64,000 nucleotides of DNA from Effrenium voratum (lineage: Eukaryota > Sar > Dinophyceae > Suessiales > Symbiodiniaceae), in contig CAUJNA010001236.1 in NCBI GenBank assembly GCA_963377175.1, positions 817,196 through 881,195 of the forward strand, in the 5' to 3' direction. Position 1 is the stretch's first letter, and each line of letters begins with the position of its first letter. A program made the translations under genes and the position numbers. The notes under the pieces are model-generated. The model had not been told where the DNA came from. It saw nothing but the letters and a program-made list of their open reading frames with translations, and did no database searches. This document shows, piece after piece, positions 28,386-38,849 of the stretch.

Positions 28386-28764
28386 CGGATCGAATCGACG
28401 AATCACGCGTTGCGCGAGTTGGGCATGCCTTGTTTTTGTTGGTCGGACCTTCAAAATGGCAACCAAAAAAGGGTACCCTCAAAAAAGGCAGACCCATTTG
28501 TTGTTTGCCAAGTTACCCTCTTCCAAGTGGAAGTGTGCAGGCTCGTTTCACGACTGCCTTCCAAAGTCTTCCTGCTCCCATGATTTTTGCAAACAGGATT
28601 GATCACTTCAAATGCTGTGACATCCTGCCTGAGGTAAAAGCCACAGATTCAGCTTTCAACTGTTCGAACTACCCTGGGCAGAAATGATGGCAGAACTGAT
28701 TTGAGTCTAGAAACATGGAGGGCTTATGTTGCTGGCTAGGGAACAATGGCCGTCGGCTCGTCCG

Positions 28765-28805
28765 CCATGGCTCAGGAACAAAGTCTTCATTTGCGGGGGC
28801 CTGGT
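28765..28805 (+). CDS. Kelch-repeat protein, short exon (NKVFICGGL)
   Basis: NKVFICGGL is the double-Gly strand completing the blade begun at 28,285. Confidence 0.5.
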
Positions 28806-29034
28806 GATGGCATGGCGCCCTGGCAAAGGTGAGTGGACATGGGCCGGGGGAACCTGTTTAAGCAGATGGGAACGGTGGGTCCGGCGGCTTGAAGCATGTA
28901 TGAAAGCTGGGGACTAGCGCCGTACCATCTCGACCGGCTTGGTGACACTGCTTTTGGCCTCAAGCCACCAAAGGATGAGGTCAACATCTGCTGCAAAGCC
29001 CAGATAGATGCAGGCTTTGGGGTGTGGTTAGGAG

Positions 29035-29104
29035 GGGGTGGTGTCTGTGTGTGTGTGTCCGTGTGTGTGTCTGTGTATGTGTGCGCATGTGCGAATGCGC
29101 GCGC
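29035..29104. repeat. TG microsatellite
   Basis: Interrupted TG repeats directly before the next Kelch exon. Confidence 0.8.
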
Positions 29105-29109
29105 CTAGG

Positions 29110-29277
29110 CAGGTGTTGGACGTCGTGGAGGCCTTCGACGTGAGCAACCGCCGCTGGCAGCGTCTGCCTCCAATGCCGACGCCCCGCTGCGGCTGCGCGG
29201 CCGCAGCGGTGGGGAGACGCGTCTTTGTGCTGGGGGGCCAGCTGGCGGACGGCACTGTGCTGGACAAGGCCTCTTAG
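29110..29277 (+). CDS. Kelch-repeat protein, exon with complete blade
   Basis: After GCAG the frame reads VLDVVEAFDVSNRRWQRLPP, then MPTPRCGCAAAAVGRRVFVL and GGQLADGTVLDKA: a whole Kelch repeat in one exon of high GC. The stop after DKAS at 29,277 is probably intronic, because further blades follow. Confidence 0.7.
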   Translation, partial: QVLDVVEAFDVSNRRWQRLPPMPTPRCGCAAAAVGRRVFVLGGQLADGTVLDKAS

Positions 29278-29719
29278 CTTTTTGCGACTCATCCTGCCTG
29301 GAATTAAATTCTGATTCTCTCTGCCTTCCAGCAATGCGAGCAGCAACTCTTGCTTCTTCCTGTGACGCACTTTCTGAGGCCTCTAGGCCCTAGTGCTTAC
29401 AAGGAGCCAACCAGGATCAGAAAGGCACAAGCGGGCCTTCCTACGCTGGCATTCTCAAAGCTGCTCAAGTTGAGTCATGTCCCACTTGGTTGCGAGCAGC
29501 TGAGGGATAGGGGTGTCCCAAAATAACCAGACAGGACCCAAAAGGCTCCCTGATGAACTGTGCACCGCAAGACTCTGAGAATACTTCCGCGTTTTCCCAC
29601 GTTTAAAGTCGTATCCCACTGAATGACCATGGTTACAAGCCTCCGTTCAGTGGCCTGCAGGCTCACAAACCACTTCCCTGACGTACACGATCGCGCCTTG
29701 TTGCGTAGCTGGCATTCAG

Positions 29720-29895
29720 GTGGAGGCGTTGGATCTGTCGGCGTCGCGCTGGGAGCGCCTGGACGTGATGCCCAGCGCGCGCTCGGGGGGCACGGCCGTG
29801 GCCTGCGCGGGCCGCATCCATCTGCTGGGGGGCCTCGGGAACTCAGGGCTCACCGTGCCCGTCGTGGACCGCTTCGACGTGCAGGCGGGGGGCGC
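29720..29895 (+). CDS. Kelch-repeat protein, exon with complete blade
   Basis: VEALDLSASRWERLDVMPSA, then RSGGTAVACAGRIHLLGGLG and VPVVDRFDV match one blade. It has the same size and composition as the exon at 29,110, which suggests the gene grew by exon duplication. Confidence 0.7.
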
Positions 29896-30267
29896 GGATG
29901 TTCGGACAAGGGCTGTGGGTGGGGGCAACCTGCATGCTTGTCGTTGGGAAACATGTTACATTTTTGCTTATTGTGGTTTAGTGGGAAATCCCGACTTTAC
30001 TGCTAAATTTAGATTTCTTCTCCCCTACCAAGCCTGAGACCCCCAAACTCGAACAATGCCGCCGAAGATCATCGGTCGCCAAGATTCGCCAAGCCTCAAG
30101 CGGCACCCTGAATCGTGGGACACATGCGAAGCGTTGCGAGCCACTCTATATGCAGGCTCCTGCGGTTTCAGGTGGGCCTGAGTCGTGGAAGTTGTATCAA
30201 TCTTGCGCTTCAAGGCACGGTTCTGCTTCCTCCTGCAACTTGCGGCCTTTTCGTTGAGTCTTGGCCA

Positions 30268-30395
30268 GGAGATGCGCTGGCTCCCGCCCTTTGCGGTGCA
30301 GCTGAGCCGCGCCGGCTGCGGCGCCTGTGCCGTGAGCACGGAGATCCATTTGCTCGGCGGCTTCGACGCTTCGCGCCAGGACGCTCGAGTCGGCG
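30268..30395 (+). CDS. Kelch-repeat protein, exon (EMRWLPPF...HLLGGFDAS)
   Basis: EMRWLPPFAVQLSRAGCGAC, then AVSTEIHLLGGFDASRQDA contains the W..LP....R and I.L.GG elements of a further blade. Confidence 0.6.
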
Positions 30396-30602
30396 TTGGC
30401 CGCTTGGGCGTGAGGTGAGCAGGCTACGGGCTTGGCAGGCAAGATTGCGCGATCTCAACACGCACTCCCATGGCGTTGGTGAATTTTGACCGGCAAGAAG
30501 GCGATGGGACATAGATGTTCAAAGTCCCAAAAAGAGCATGCATCGGTTGTCGCGTTCTCGCGATGCACCAGCCTGGCCCCGCCTACATCTCCCATGTTGA
30601 CG

Positions 30603-30670
30603 TCAGGACAGCGACCGGCACGAGGTGCTGGATGTGGATACGGGCGAGGAGGGGAGCGCAGAGGGGTAGC
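30603..30670 (+). CDS. Kelch-repeat protein, probable last exon
   Basis: SDRHEVLDVDTGEEGSAEG ends at TAG near 30,667. The V.D..TG phrase fits the closing strand of the propeller. Low confidence because it is short. Confidence 0.4.
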
Positions 30671-32149
30671 CCATGGAACTTGCTCAACCGCTGGATGTTC
30701 TTTTCCTTGACGAGATGATCGCTGTCAACGTTTCCTGACTTTCCCAGCGCCCAATTCTTTTGACGTTCTCAATGCATGGGTCGGACTTTCCAGTTTTGTG
30801 GCTTCCTGGGCCTGACTGCCTGGGTGCAGGTCCGACAGGCCATGTCCATGCCGCGGCCGCGGCGGCTTTGCTGCAGCGTGGCTGTGGCACGATGACCGTC
30901 GAATGCCAAAGCGCCGGCGGGTGAGAAAAAGTGCCATCGGCTTGCTCCCACGCCCCATACCCAGGTTCAACGTTTAGGCTTCGGGAGGTTGGGAAAAGTA
31001 AAATCATGTATTCATGTAGCAACATTTGTTCATGTTGCGTTGAGAGGACCGAATATTGCAAGCTTATGCATCCGACTTCGACAAGCTTCGGCACGTGGAT
31101 TCTACATTAATTATACATAGAATATATATTTACACCTGTGGCTTCCAAAAGGTTGTTCTTTTCCTGATATTTTTCATCCAAATCAGCTTTCGCATATGAA
31201 ACGCTGTACGTGCCCTTTGAAATCGCAAAGGAACTTTTGCCCACTCCCATCCAACATGCAGCCGTTGGTGAACTCTTCGCAAAACGGCAGTTTTGCAGAA
31301 AACTATGATGTTTTCACCGAACAAGGAATTACTTCTTGGAGGCTTATGACCTATATATACGGAGTGGCTTGAGCCTAACAGTGTTCCCCTTTTCAACATA
31401 CAAGAGTATGCTCTCGGGAATCTAACAATGAGAGAAGGCTGTTCGCAACACCTAGATCCCAAAACCAGGTAAGCATACTTACCCTACGGAAGTTGTGTGT
31501 ATAATATATATATATATATATATATTCTGTGTATGTATATAACTTCTTGTGAAACTGTTTCCTTCCGGTTTGCTTCCGGACTGATCGCGTGTCTAGTGTG
31601 TCCAGAAGCTTGCTGGTAGCAGGACAACCTCTTCGGCGACTGGGCCTGCATAAGGACAGTGACTTCAGGGTGGCTGGATGCTTGGCGGCTGCCTGTGACG
31701 AATGTTGACCCCATATTAATCAACCCGAGTTTATTGGTAGGGGGGTGTCCCTGGGTGAAATGCGGGGAATCAGACCACTTTGGAGGGCACCCACCCGCTA
31801 TGAATAAGCGGGGTTGACACAGCATGACACAGCCAAAGAATGTCGGCACGAAACAAGAATGCTAGGGCTGTGGTGTTGCTAATGCTTACGAATTGTATGG
31901 GTTTCTTCGCAGACAAAGCGCAGGTCGGGTTGATGCCCACCTTGATCTCGGAAGGCTGTGAGCCTGCCCTCTTTTGAGTAAGGGAAGGCGAGGTGTTCAA
32001 TTACATTGGCAGTTCGCGGCACGCTGTTTTTTGACAGTCATGGCCTAGCAAGAAGTTTTACACATGGTTCTTGACACGATGTATTTTCCTTGAGGATGTA
32101 GAATTCAAGCCCTTCTCGGGCCCGCACCCTCCCTCTCGGGCTCGCACAG
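30671..32149. other. Intergenic or intronic stretch
   Basis: Includes a TA microsatellite at about 31,500-31,545. No recognised exon. Confidence 0.4.
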
Positions 32150-32215
32150 CGTCTCTGTGGCAGGACGGTGCTGCAGGAAGGAGAGGGCTGGAGCTGCCTC
32201 AGCGAGGGCAGCGAG
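32150..32215 (+). CDS. FKBP gene 2, exon encoding RTVLQEGEGWSCLSEGSE
   Basis: The frame matches the start of internal FKBP domains in multidomain proteins (K.VL.EG.GW..P.EG.EV). It ends AGCGAG before a GT donor and joins to the exon at 32,900 to read GSE-VELSIRAEAEE. It may be the second domain of a multidomain FKBP or a separate gene. Confidence 0.6.
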
Positions 32216-32784
32216 GTGCCAGCCCGGGCTCGCTCAAAACATGGGGAGGAGGACGGAAGGCTTGGCAACATCCATTATGGAAAGCGCTGGGAAGTAGGAA
32301 TATATTTTTTGCATTGGTCTATTGCGCTGGTGCTGGCTTGATCTTTGCTGGCCGCTCCGGCATCAGACATTGCTTTTCACGACGTTTTGCTCACAGATAC
32401 CTTCCCTTAGCGATAGCTTGATCACCAAGACGGTGTAAAATACCTCCGTGATGAAGAGGTTGCTTTTTGTTTAACAGGAGGTTTCAGGTTGGTCATGACA
32501 TTGACCCTGTCCCCTGCTGTCTGGCAATTAGTATAAGTGGTTCTTGAGACGGAGGTAGGTCTTCTTGATCTTGGTTTCACGACCAATTCAGTTGTACGGA
32601 CGTGTTTTGTCTGAGCTGCTTGTTGGGGCGATGCGAAATGGCTTTCAAGCCTAACTGTGAGACGGCTTGAATATCCTTTTTCGCAAGTCTGTTGGTCACT
32701 TGGATTTACCCAGAAGACATGCCAGGGCTGGGACTTGTGTTAGCGGCCAGTAGGCATCAATCAAACTTGGAGTCAAAACAACTT

Positions 32785-32889
32785 GCTTTATGGCTATTTG
32801 GTTGGATCTTTGGACTTTAATTTTTTGGGAGACCGTGGATGTTGCATTGGACTCACAAAAAAAGTGAGACTTTTCAGGGGTCGTTGCAG
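32785..32889 (+). repeat. Dispersed fold-back repeat, copy C
   Basis: TATTTGGTTGGATCTTTGGA through GTCGTTGCAG; it ends 10 bases before the acceptor of the FKBP exon at 32,900. Confidence 0.7.
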
Positions 32890-32899
32890 CAACCCGCAG

Positions 32900-32955
32900 G
32901 TGGAGCTTTCCATCCGCGCGGAGGCTGAGGAAGCGGTTCCACGGGGTCACACGTC
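32900..32955 (+). CDS. FKBP gene 2, exon encoding VELSIRAEAEEAVPRG
   Basis: It follows AACCCGCAG and continues GSE from the previous exon. The V.V.Y.G strand is degenerate here (VELSIRAEAE), so this domain is probably a non-catalytic FKBP relative. Confidence 0.5.
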
Positions 32956-33753
32956 ACACGGTTCATGCGCACGTTTGCTCGCAAGTGGTTCTTTTTTTTC
33001 AGATCTTCTTCGAACATCTCTGGAGGTTCAATGCAAATCTGTTCTGCCAGTATCAGAAAGACGCTTTCACTGGAGCAACAAAGTGTAGAGCTTCATGGGC
33101 ACCGCGCATTGACAAGGTCTTGCCGTTTGCGAGGTCCAGGGTGCTTTTAGATGATGCTTGGGCTAAACTGACGGAAGAGTTGCATTCGGCCAGACAGCAA
33201 TATCCGAGCAACAAAAGTGACTGAATCCCAGTCGCAATTTACCAGCTTGCCCAGCACTCCCAGCAGCGAATCAAGATGTCAGAGCGGATTCCCAGCTCTT
33301 AGCAGCAGTGGAATCTGAGAGCCCGAATTTCAACGTTTGAGGCGTTGCGTTGAGGTTTGCCTGCAGCAACAAGGCACTGAAATGGACAGCACTTCCAGCG
33401 CCAAGATGCCGAAATGGCTACCATAGGCCAAAAGTCTGCGCAACTGTAAGCTTTGGGCGGTGGGTGCTGGAAGCTGACACTTGCTTGTCCAAAGCTTGTT
33501 GCCTTGCCAGTCCAAAAGGCTGCCTGGGCCAACAACGTGATCACCTTCCCAAGTCATGGTGTTCTCAGCTTCCTTTTTGGAGGTGCCACTCCCCAAGAGT
33601 TTTTCCTCCTTCACCCTTAAAATGATGCTCTCCTTTCTTTTTGAAATACCACCCACACGGGTTTGTGTCCCTTTGCTTCACCCTGAAATACCAACCAACA
33701 GGGGCTCTCACCAAGCCGTGGTTTGTCCATGTGGGAAATGGCCTTTACCGCAG

Positions 33754-33838
33754 GACGGGCGCACCCTCGAGGAGCGCCGGAGCTTGCCCTACACCATTGG
33801 CTCCGGCCAGTCGGAGCGCCAAATCAATACGGCCATGG
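33754..33838 (+). CDS. FKBP gene 2, exon encoding DGRTLEERRSLPYTIGSGQ
   Basis: After TACCGCAG the frame reads DGRTLEERRSLPYTIGSGQ and ERQINTAM. It corresponds to DG..F.....P..F.LG.GQ......A. of FKBPs, with the FD and VI positions changed, again suggesting loss of catalysis. Confidence 0.55.
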
Positions 33839-34390
33839 TTCAAAGCCAATGGCACCATTTTGGGAGTGGTGAATTCGCCACCCATTTTACTCTAGTTTAG
33901 TGGGGCTTGGGATGTTCACTGGGGGTACGGGGTTTTGACCCATGGCCATATTACTCGATCCAGTTGGAGTTTTCACTCGAGCCACAATCAAAACCCGGGT
34001 AAGTGAACAGTTCCAATTTATGGGTGCGGCCGCCCTCTTGATTCTTTGCACGGCGGGTACATCATTTTGAAACCAGGTTTGTTTGTGACTCATTTGAAGA
34101 AGCCAGACCACTTCTCGGATCTTAGAGCTTGTGGTAGTGGGGCTTGTTGGTGATCTTTTGTCCAAACCTTATTTGACCCGATTTGACCCCGCACGCACCG
34201 GGAGGGAGTCTGCGAGTTGCACGGCTTTGAAATCATCCCTTTGTGCGGAACCGAAGATGCCAGGTGGTTGGCAGTGTTGTTCCTTAAACCTTGGCCACTG
34301 GCTCCCGCTTCTCAAATTTTTGGGGGTTCCTCTTTAAAGCGCGGGAACCCAGCATGTAGATCTGAAGAGGGTACTTGATCTGAACATGTC

Positions 34391-34450
34391 AAGGCTGGGT
34401 GACCTATCGCGTGTGGCGGACCGCGCCCTGCGGGAGATGAAGCCGGGCGC
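34391..34450 (+). CDS. FKBP gene 2, exon encoding ADRALREMKPGA
   Basis: LGDLSRVADRALREMKPGA matches the helix and turn before A.L.I.P in FKBPs (AL..MK.GE, here GA). Confidence 0.45.
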
Positions 34451-34494
34451 TCAGTACGGGAGATGAAGCCATTGACCCCTGGCGTCCTATTTGG

Positions 34495-34610
34495 CACCAA
34501 TCATACAGGGTTTCCGAGCCATTTCCCTGTTTGGGTTGCCTCCAAAAAGTGGACGCCACCAGTGAAAGACCAACTGTTCATTTTGGGGAAATCCAGTGAC
34601 CCCTGTCATT
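34495..34610. repeat. Dispersed repeat family 3, copy 1
   Basis: Shares GGGTTTCCGAGCCAT(T/G)TCCC and (A/T)TCCAGTGACCC with 39,411-39,515. Confidence 0.5.
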
Positions 34611-35582
34611 ACTTCACCTATGGTAAGGCAAAAATCGAACACGTTCTCAGTCATGTCTCCGAACATCACGCGCTACGGCCAATGTTGGAGAGGCTGGCAA
34701 GTTCCAGAACTGCGGAGGGTTTCGGAAGAAATGCGTCCGTGACGCTGCCTTCGTTCGATCCCGTGGCTCGAAGTGCGCGGCGCTGCCATGACCCCAGGGA
34801 CGCGCCGTTGATCTCAGCTTCATGTAGCTGCAGTTTCACCCGCCACTTCCGACATCATGGAGGCAAGTCTTGTTTATGGCCAAGCGGGTTGGCCATGATT
34901 TGACAAGGGACCTCTTCACGTAGCATGCAGGTTGCAAGTCCAGGTTGCTGGGGTCCGGGGTCCTGTCATACGACAGCAAAGCATGGCTGTGCCAAAGCGC
35001 CGAAAGGAGCAGAAGGAGGACCAAACGTGAAAGTTTGGCTGCATGCGCTCTTGGTCGCTAGCAATATATGCATCTGGGCTCGTTCTGAGGTTTTCTCCAC
35101 ATTTTATTTTGGTGGCGCACCATCATAGGATATGGTCTGAAGTGGTTTATTGGTTTAGGAGGCCTCTTCACCTCATTTTTTGGCATTCAGCCTGCCAGGA
35201 GGAGGCGGGGCCAGTGAAGCAGCGTAAGCTAGACGGATGGTGCAGGCGGGCGATGGGCTGCACTGCCTGGCTTTGCGTTGCAGCACGTTTCCACGGAGAG
35301 GTTGTCAACGCATGAGCCTGTTGCTATCTTCTTTTGCGCTTGAATGGGGTGCGACAAGATCGTCCTTTGGCGAGCTGTTGCCTTGTACCCTGTAAGCCGC
35401 CCACGCAGAATCTGCTCTTTTTTCTGAGGACCATGAGCGGAGACCAATGTTGACGCAATGTTGGTTTTGTTTCCGGAGTTCGCCTTGAGCAAGTTGCAGC
35501 AAGCACGCATCATACGCGTTGACTCTAGAGGAAGGCCTTCTTGGGAGCACAAGGTTGACGCTCATCAGACTGTGTTTTGCCG

Positions 35583-35760
35583 CGGCGATCCCGTTTTGAG
35601 CGCTGCACTCCCCCCCATCCGAAGGTCCAACTCGGCTCCGGTCCTGGGGGTGGCAGAGCTGGCGACGCCCGTGCGCGCCCGCTCGGCGCCGGACTTGGGG
35701 CAGGAGAGTTCGCTGGTGGTGCAATCCGAGCGGGTTGATTTTCGCTCGGCAGGCCTGGAG
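35583..35760 (+). CDS. Exon of unknown protein (RSNSAPVLGVAELATPVRAR)
   Basis: GC-rich frame GDPVLSAALPPIRRSNSAPV, then LGVAELATPVRARSAPDLGQ: disordered, with two RS(N/A)SAP(V/D)L repeats resembling phosphorylation motifs. No domain recognised. Confidence 0.45.
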
Positions 35761-36195
35761 GCAGGAGTTGTTTCTTGACCAATGATACGAACAAATGGAA
35801 CAGTTGATTCTGGCCGGGGGTTTGAGATGTGGGCTCGAGGTGCCAGGTCGCATTCCAGCGTGTTGTTTGCAATTCAGCATTCACTCGGATAGCGGTGGCC
35901 TCATGTTGAATCCAGTTGCCTCACTCGCGGGTAATTTGTTTGGCCAATGTGAGGAGCGCAGCTTACGCCCTTCGGCAGAAAGAGGTTTGGTTCTTTGAAG
36001 GACATGCCTGGCAGCGGAAAGGTGCGGTGTAACAATCTGAGCGACGCCAGTTGGCTTTTTCCCTCATATTCTTCGACAAGCCACTGCTTGTACTTGCTTA
36101 TCCGTGACATCCATATTGACAGCTGCGTCTGTGTGTGGGTGTTGCTGTATGTGTCTTGCAGCCTTTGCTTAAAACTGCTGGACTTGCATCCCGAT

Positions 36196-36385
36196 CTTGA
36201 GCGAGAGAGAGAGAGAGAGGGAGGGAGAGAGAGAGAGAGAGAGCCAAAGAAAGGAAGAAAGAGAAAGAGAAAGAGAAAGAAAACAATAACGAAAGAATGA
36301 AAGACGGAAAGACGGAAAGAAGGAAAGAACGAAAGAAAGAAAGAAAGAAAGAGAAAGAGTGAGCGAGAGAAGGAGAGAGAGATCC
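36196..36385. repeat. GA/GAAA microsatellite
   Basis: Purine-rich tract of GA, GAAA and GAAAGAC units. Confidence 0.85.
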
Positions 36386-36867
36386 TTTGAAGGGGACTGG
36401 CAAGGTCTCAAAGGCACTTCTCGAATGGAAATCCGCGCGCGGAAGAAAGCGGAGGCCGGCCGCGAGCTTCCAGGTTTCCTGTGACGCCTTGCAAGTTGTC
36501 AAGCTAAGGATGTGGAACCTTTAGATATTTCGCGCTCGAACGTCCTGAGTGTAATCACGTGCATGGTCTGGGTATGTTTGCAGGGCATGTGTCGCAGGTG
36601 TCGGTAAAATTGTATAGTACATAGCCCCAGAGGCTGAAGCCGATTTTGCCCCACACTGCTCCTTCCAATATCGCCCAACAAATGCCAACTGAATGGCTGA
36701 GTGCAGGGTCGCAGCGAGTTTGCTGATCCTTTTTTCTTGGTCGACACTTGAGCAGAATTGACGGGTTGCGCGCGAGTTTGGGTGTATTTGATGCACTGGA
36801 AGCAGGAGCACCAGCATTTGCAAGCGAGAATTCACATATCTCAGATCCCGACAGCTTTTTACGCAGG

Positions 36868-36970
36868 TGCGCACCAGTTTATACTACACGCTACGCGCAG
36901 CCTGGAGGTGGTGCTGGTCCCAGACTCAGACGAGGAGCCGGAGCCGCAGCCGGGCTCCTGGAAACCGGGG
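36868..36970 (+). CDS. Possible exon with acidic DSDEEPEPQP segment
   Basis: After TACGCAG the frame reads SLEVVLVPDSDEEPEPQPGS. A short disordered segment; no family. Confidence 0.3.
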
Positions 36971-37382
36971 ATATCTCAGGGGTCATGGTGGGAAGACGTC
37001 CGGATTGGGCAGCATGTTGCTTAGCTATTTTCCGAGCAAAAGCGAAGTGCTTACTGGATGTTCAACTTCAGGCAGGCCAGTCCAAGCGCCAAGTCAACCC
37101 TATAGGCGAATCAAAGCAGTGCTATAATGAGCTTCACCAGTCCAAGGTAAGTAGGTAGAAGTACCAGCTGAGTGAGGCACCCCAATTGAGTCAAAGCAAG
37201 TCCATGCGCGGGCCAAGGCAAGCGTCCAATGTTTGCGGACAACACAGGAACCTGCCTTCTTGACAATTGCGGTGCTTCTTGCATCGTTGTCAGTCCTTGG
37301 ATGTTTGTCATTATATTGGCACATGACCCGTCAAAGCGTGCCCCCAACGCTGGCTGCTGACAGGTTCAGTCCCCCTGCCTTC

Positions 37383-37507
37383 CCGCAGCCGGCCCTGAGG
37401 CGCCCCAAAGTGCTGCGCATCTCGGCGGGGCGGGCGGCGGCAGCGGCAGGGGTTCACTGCTACGCAGACGTGGGGGAGATGTTTCTGGAGCTCCTCTACC
37501 AGGCGCG
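37383..37507 (+). CDS. Exon of unknown protein (PALRRPKVLRISAGR)
   Basis: After TTCCCGCAG a GC-rich frame gives PALRRPKVLRISAGRAAAAA, then DVGEMFLELLYQ. Coding-like; no family recognised. Probably shares a transcript with the exons at 37,815 and 38,125. Confidence 0.4.
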
Positions 37508-37811
37508 TCTCTCCGGTCTCTCTCAATGGCTTGTGAATCAGCCAAGCGCGCATGTCAGGCCGGGGCTTACCACATCCCTCCGTTTCGGGGCGTGCCGGGT
37601 TCCTGAACAGCAACGTCATGTGCCTCTTCCAAAAGGGCATCCTTGCGTAAGTCAGCTGGTGCAGGCATGCCACTAGCAAACTCTTGTCTTGCTTGTACTC
37701 AGCAGGGAATGACCTTCCGGGTGTTGTGAATGAACCTAGGGATGCCGCTAAAGGAAGCCGCAAGTTGGATGGTTTATTGGGAACATTCCGTTTTTGCACT
37801 CCTGCCTATCG

Positions 37812-37945
37812 AACCGGAGCGCGCATTTGGAGGACCTGCCGGAGTTGCTCCTGGAGGACGCTCGCCTGGCAGGTGCCGAACTGGTGGCGCCAGATCAGGA
37901 GAGGGCCCGGCTGCTGGCGAAGAGTGGGGAGGCCATGTGGGGGGA
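37812..37945 (+). CDS. Exon of unknown helical protein
   Basis: The frame SAHLEDLPELLLEDARLAGA, then ELVAPDQERARLLAKSGEAM is strongly helical and compositionally coding. No match known. Confidence 0.45.
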
Positions 37946-38124
37946 AAGGGTTCTGAGTTTTGTTTGAAAACCCATTGATTTGGCTTGCCAACTGAGATCA
38001 ACTGGTTGGTTTCGGGGGCAGTGTGGCCCTAGACGTGGCCCTTGAAAGTTGTGATGCTTGTGTCACCCAACTCCGCTTTCCCCCCGGATGTTCCCGACTC
38101 ATCCATCCCATCCACCCATCCAGG

Positions 38125-38264
38125 CGAGGCACCTGGAAGCGGCTTTGGCCTCGGCGGCGAAGGCGCCAGGCGTCGAGGCCCAGAAAGTGGCGCGCCAGGC
38201 GCTGCAGGAGGCGGGCCTTGGGGCCTGGCCCAAGTCGCGGGGAGCGCTGGCAGCGAGGAGCTGA
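38125..38264 (+). CDS. Exon of unknown helical protein
   Basis: ARHLEAALASAAKAPGVEAQ, then KVARQALQEAGLGAWPKSRG ending at TGA near 38,264. Ala-rich helices. Likely the same gene as 37,812. Confidence 0.45.
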
Positions 38265-38821
38265 GTCATTTTTTCCCAGCACCCCTTTTACTGAAACCAA
38301 TGGAAAGTATTGCCTTTGAAACAGATGGTGTAGAGGTGGATGGAGATTAATATGCAGCATGATGCGAAGCTCCGCGTGGTTTTGACGCACGTGCATGTTT
38401 CAGTATATGTCCACTCCTGTGAGTGCCGTCCTTTTCTCATCTCAGACCGGAGGAAGCCGAACAATTTCCACAGCAGTTGCAGAGACCTATCGTCATAACC
38501 ATTGCATCCGCCTGTGTGAAGCAGGCTGTCAAGTTTGCATCTTGATGCCTCGAGACGTGGGCTCCTTGTTGCGGCGCTGTCCGGGAGGGGTTTGATGCAG
38601 GTTGTCGCCCGAGCAGAGAAGCAGCGTCGCCTCAGCGAGACGGAGGCACTGGGGAAGATGCGATTATTGAGAGTTACTCCACTCTTTTCAGGGCAGGGGC
38701 CCTTCTACTTCCCTTTTTGGTGGTTTTCAACATCACCTTGTTGGCCCGTGAAAGTGAACTCGTGTCCCTTGGTGATGTGAGGGGAAACATAGGGAGCCCT
38801 GGGTGCACTCCCTGGGTCCAA

Positions 38822-38848
38822 CATGGAAGCTCCCCGGGAGCTTCCATG
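38822..38848. repeat. Perfect 12-bp inverted repeat
   Basis: CATGGAAGCTCC and its exact complement flank a 3-base loop. Confidence 0.7.
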
Positions 38849-38849
38849 C

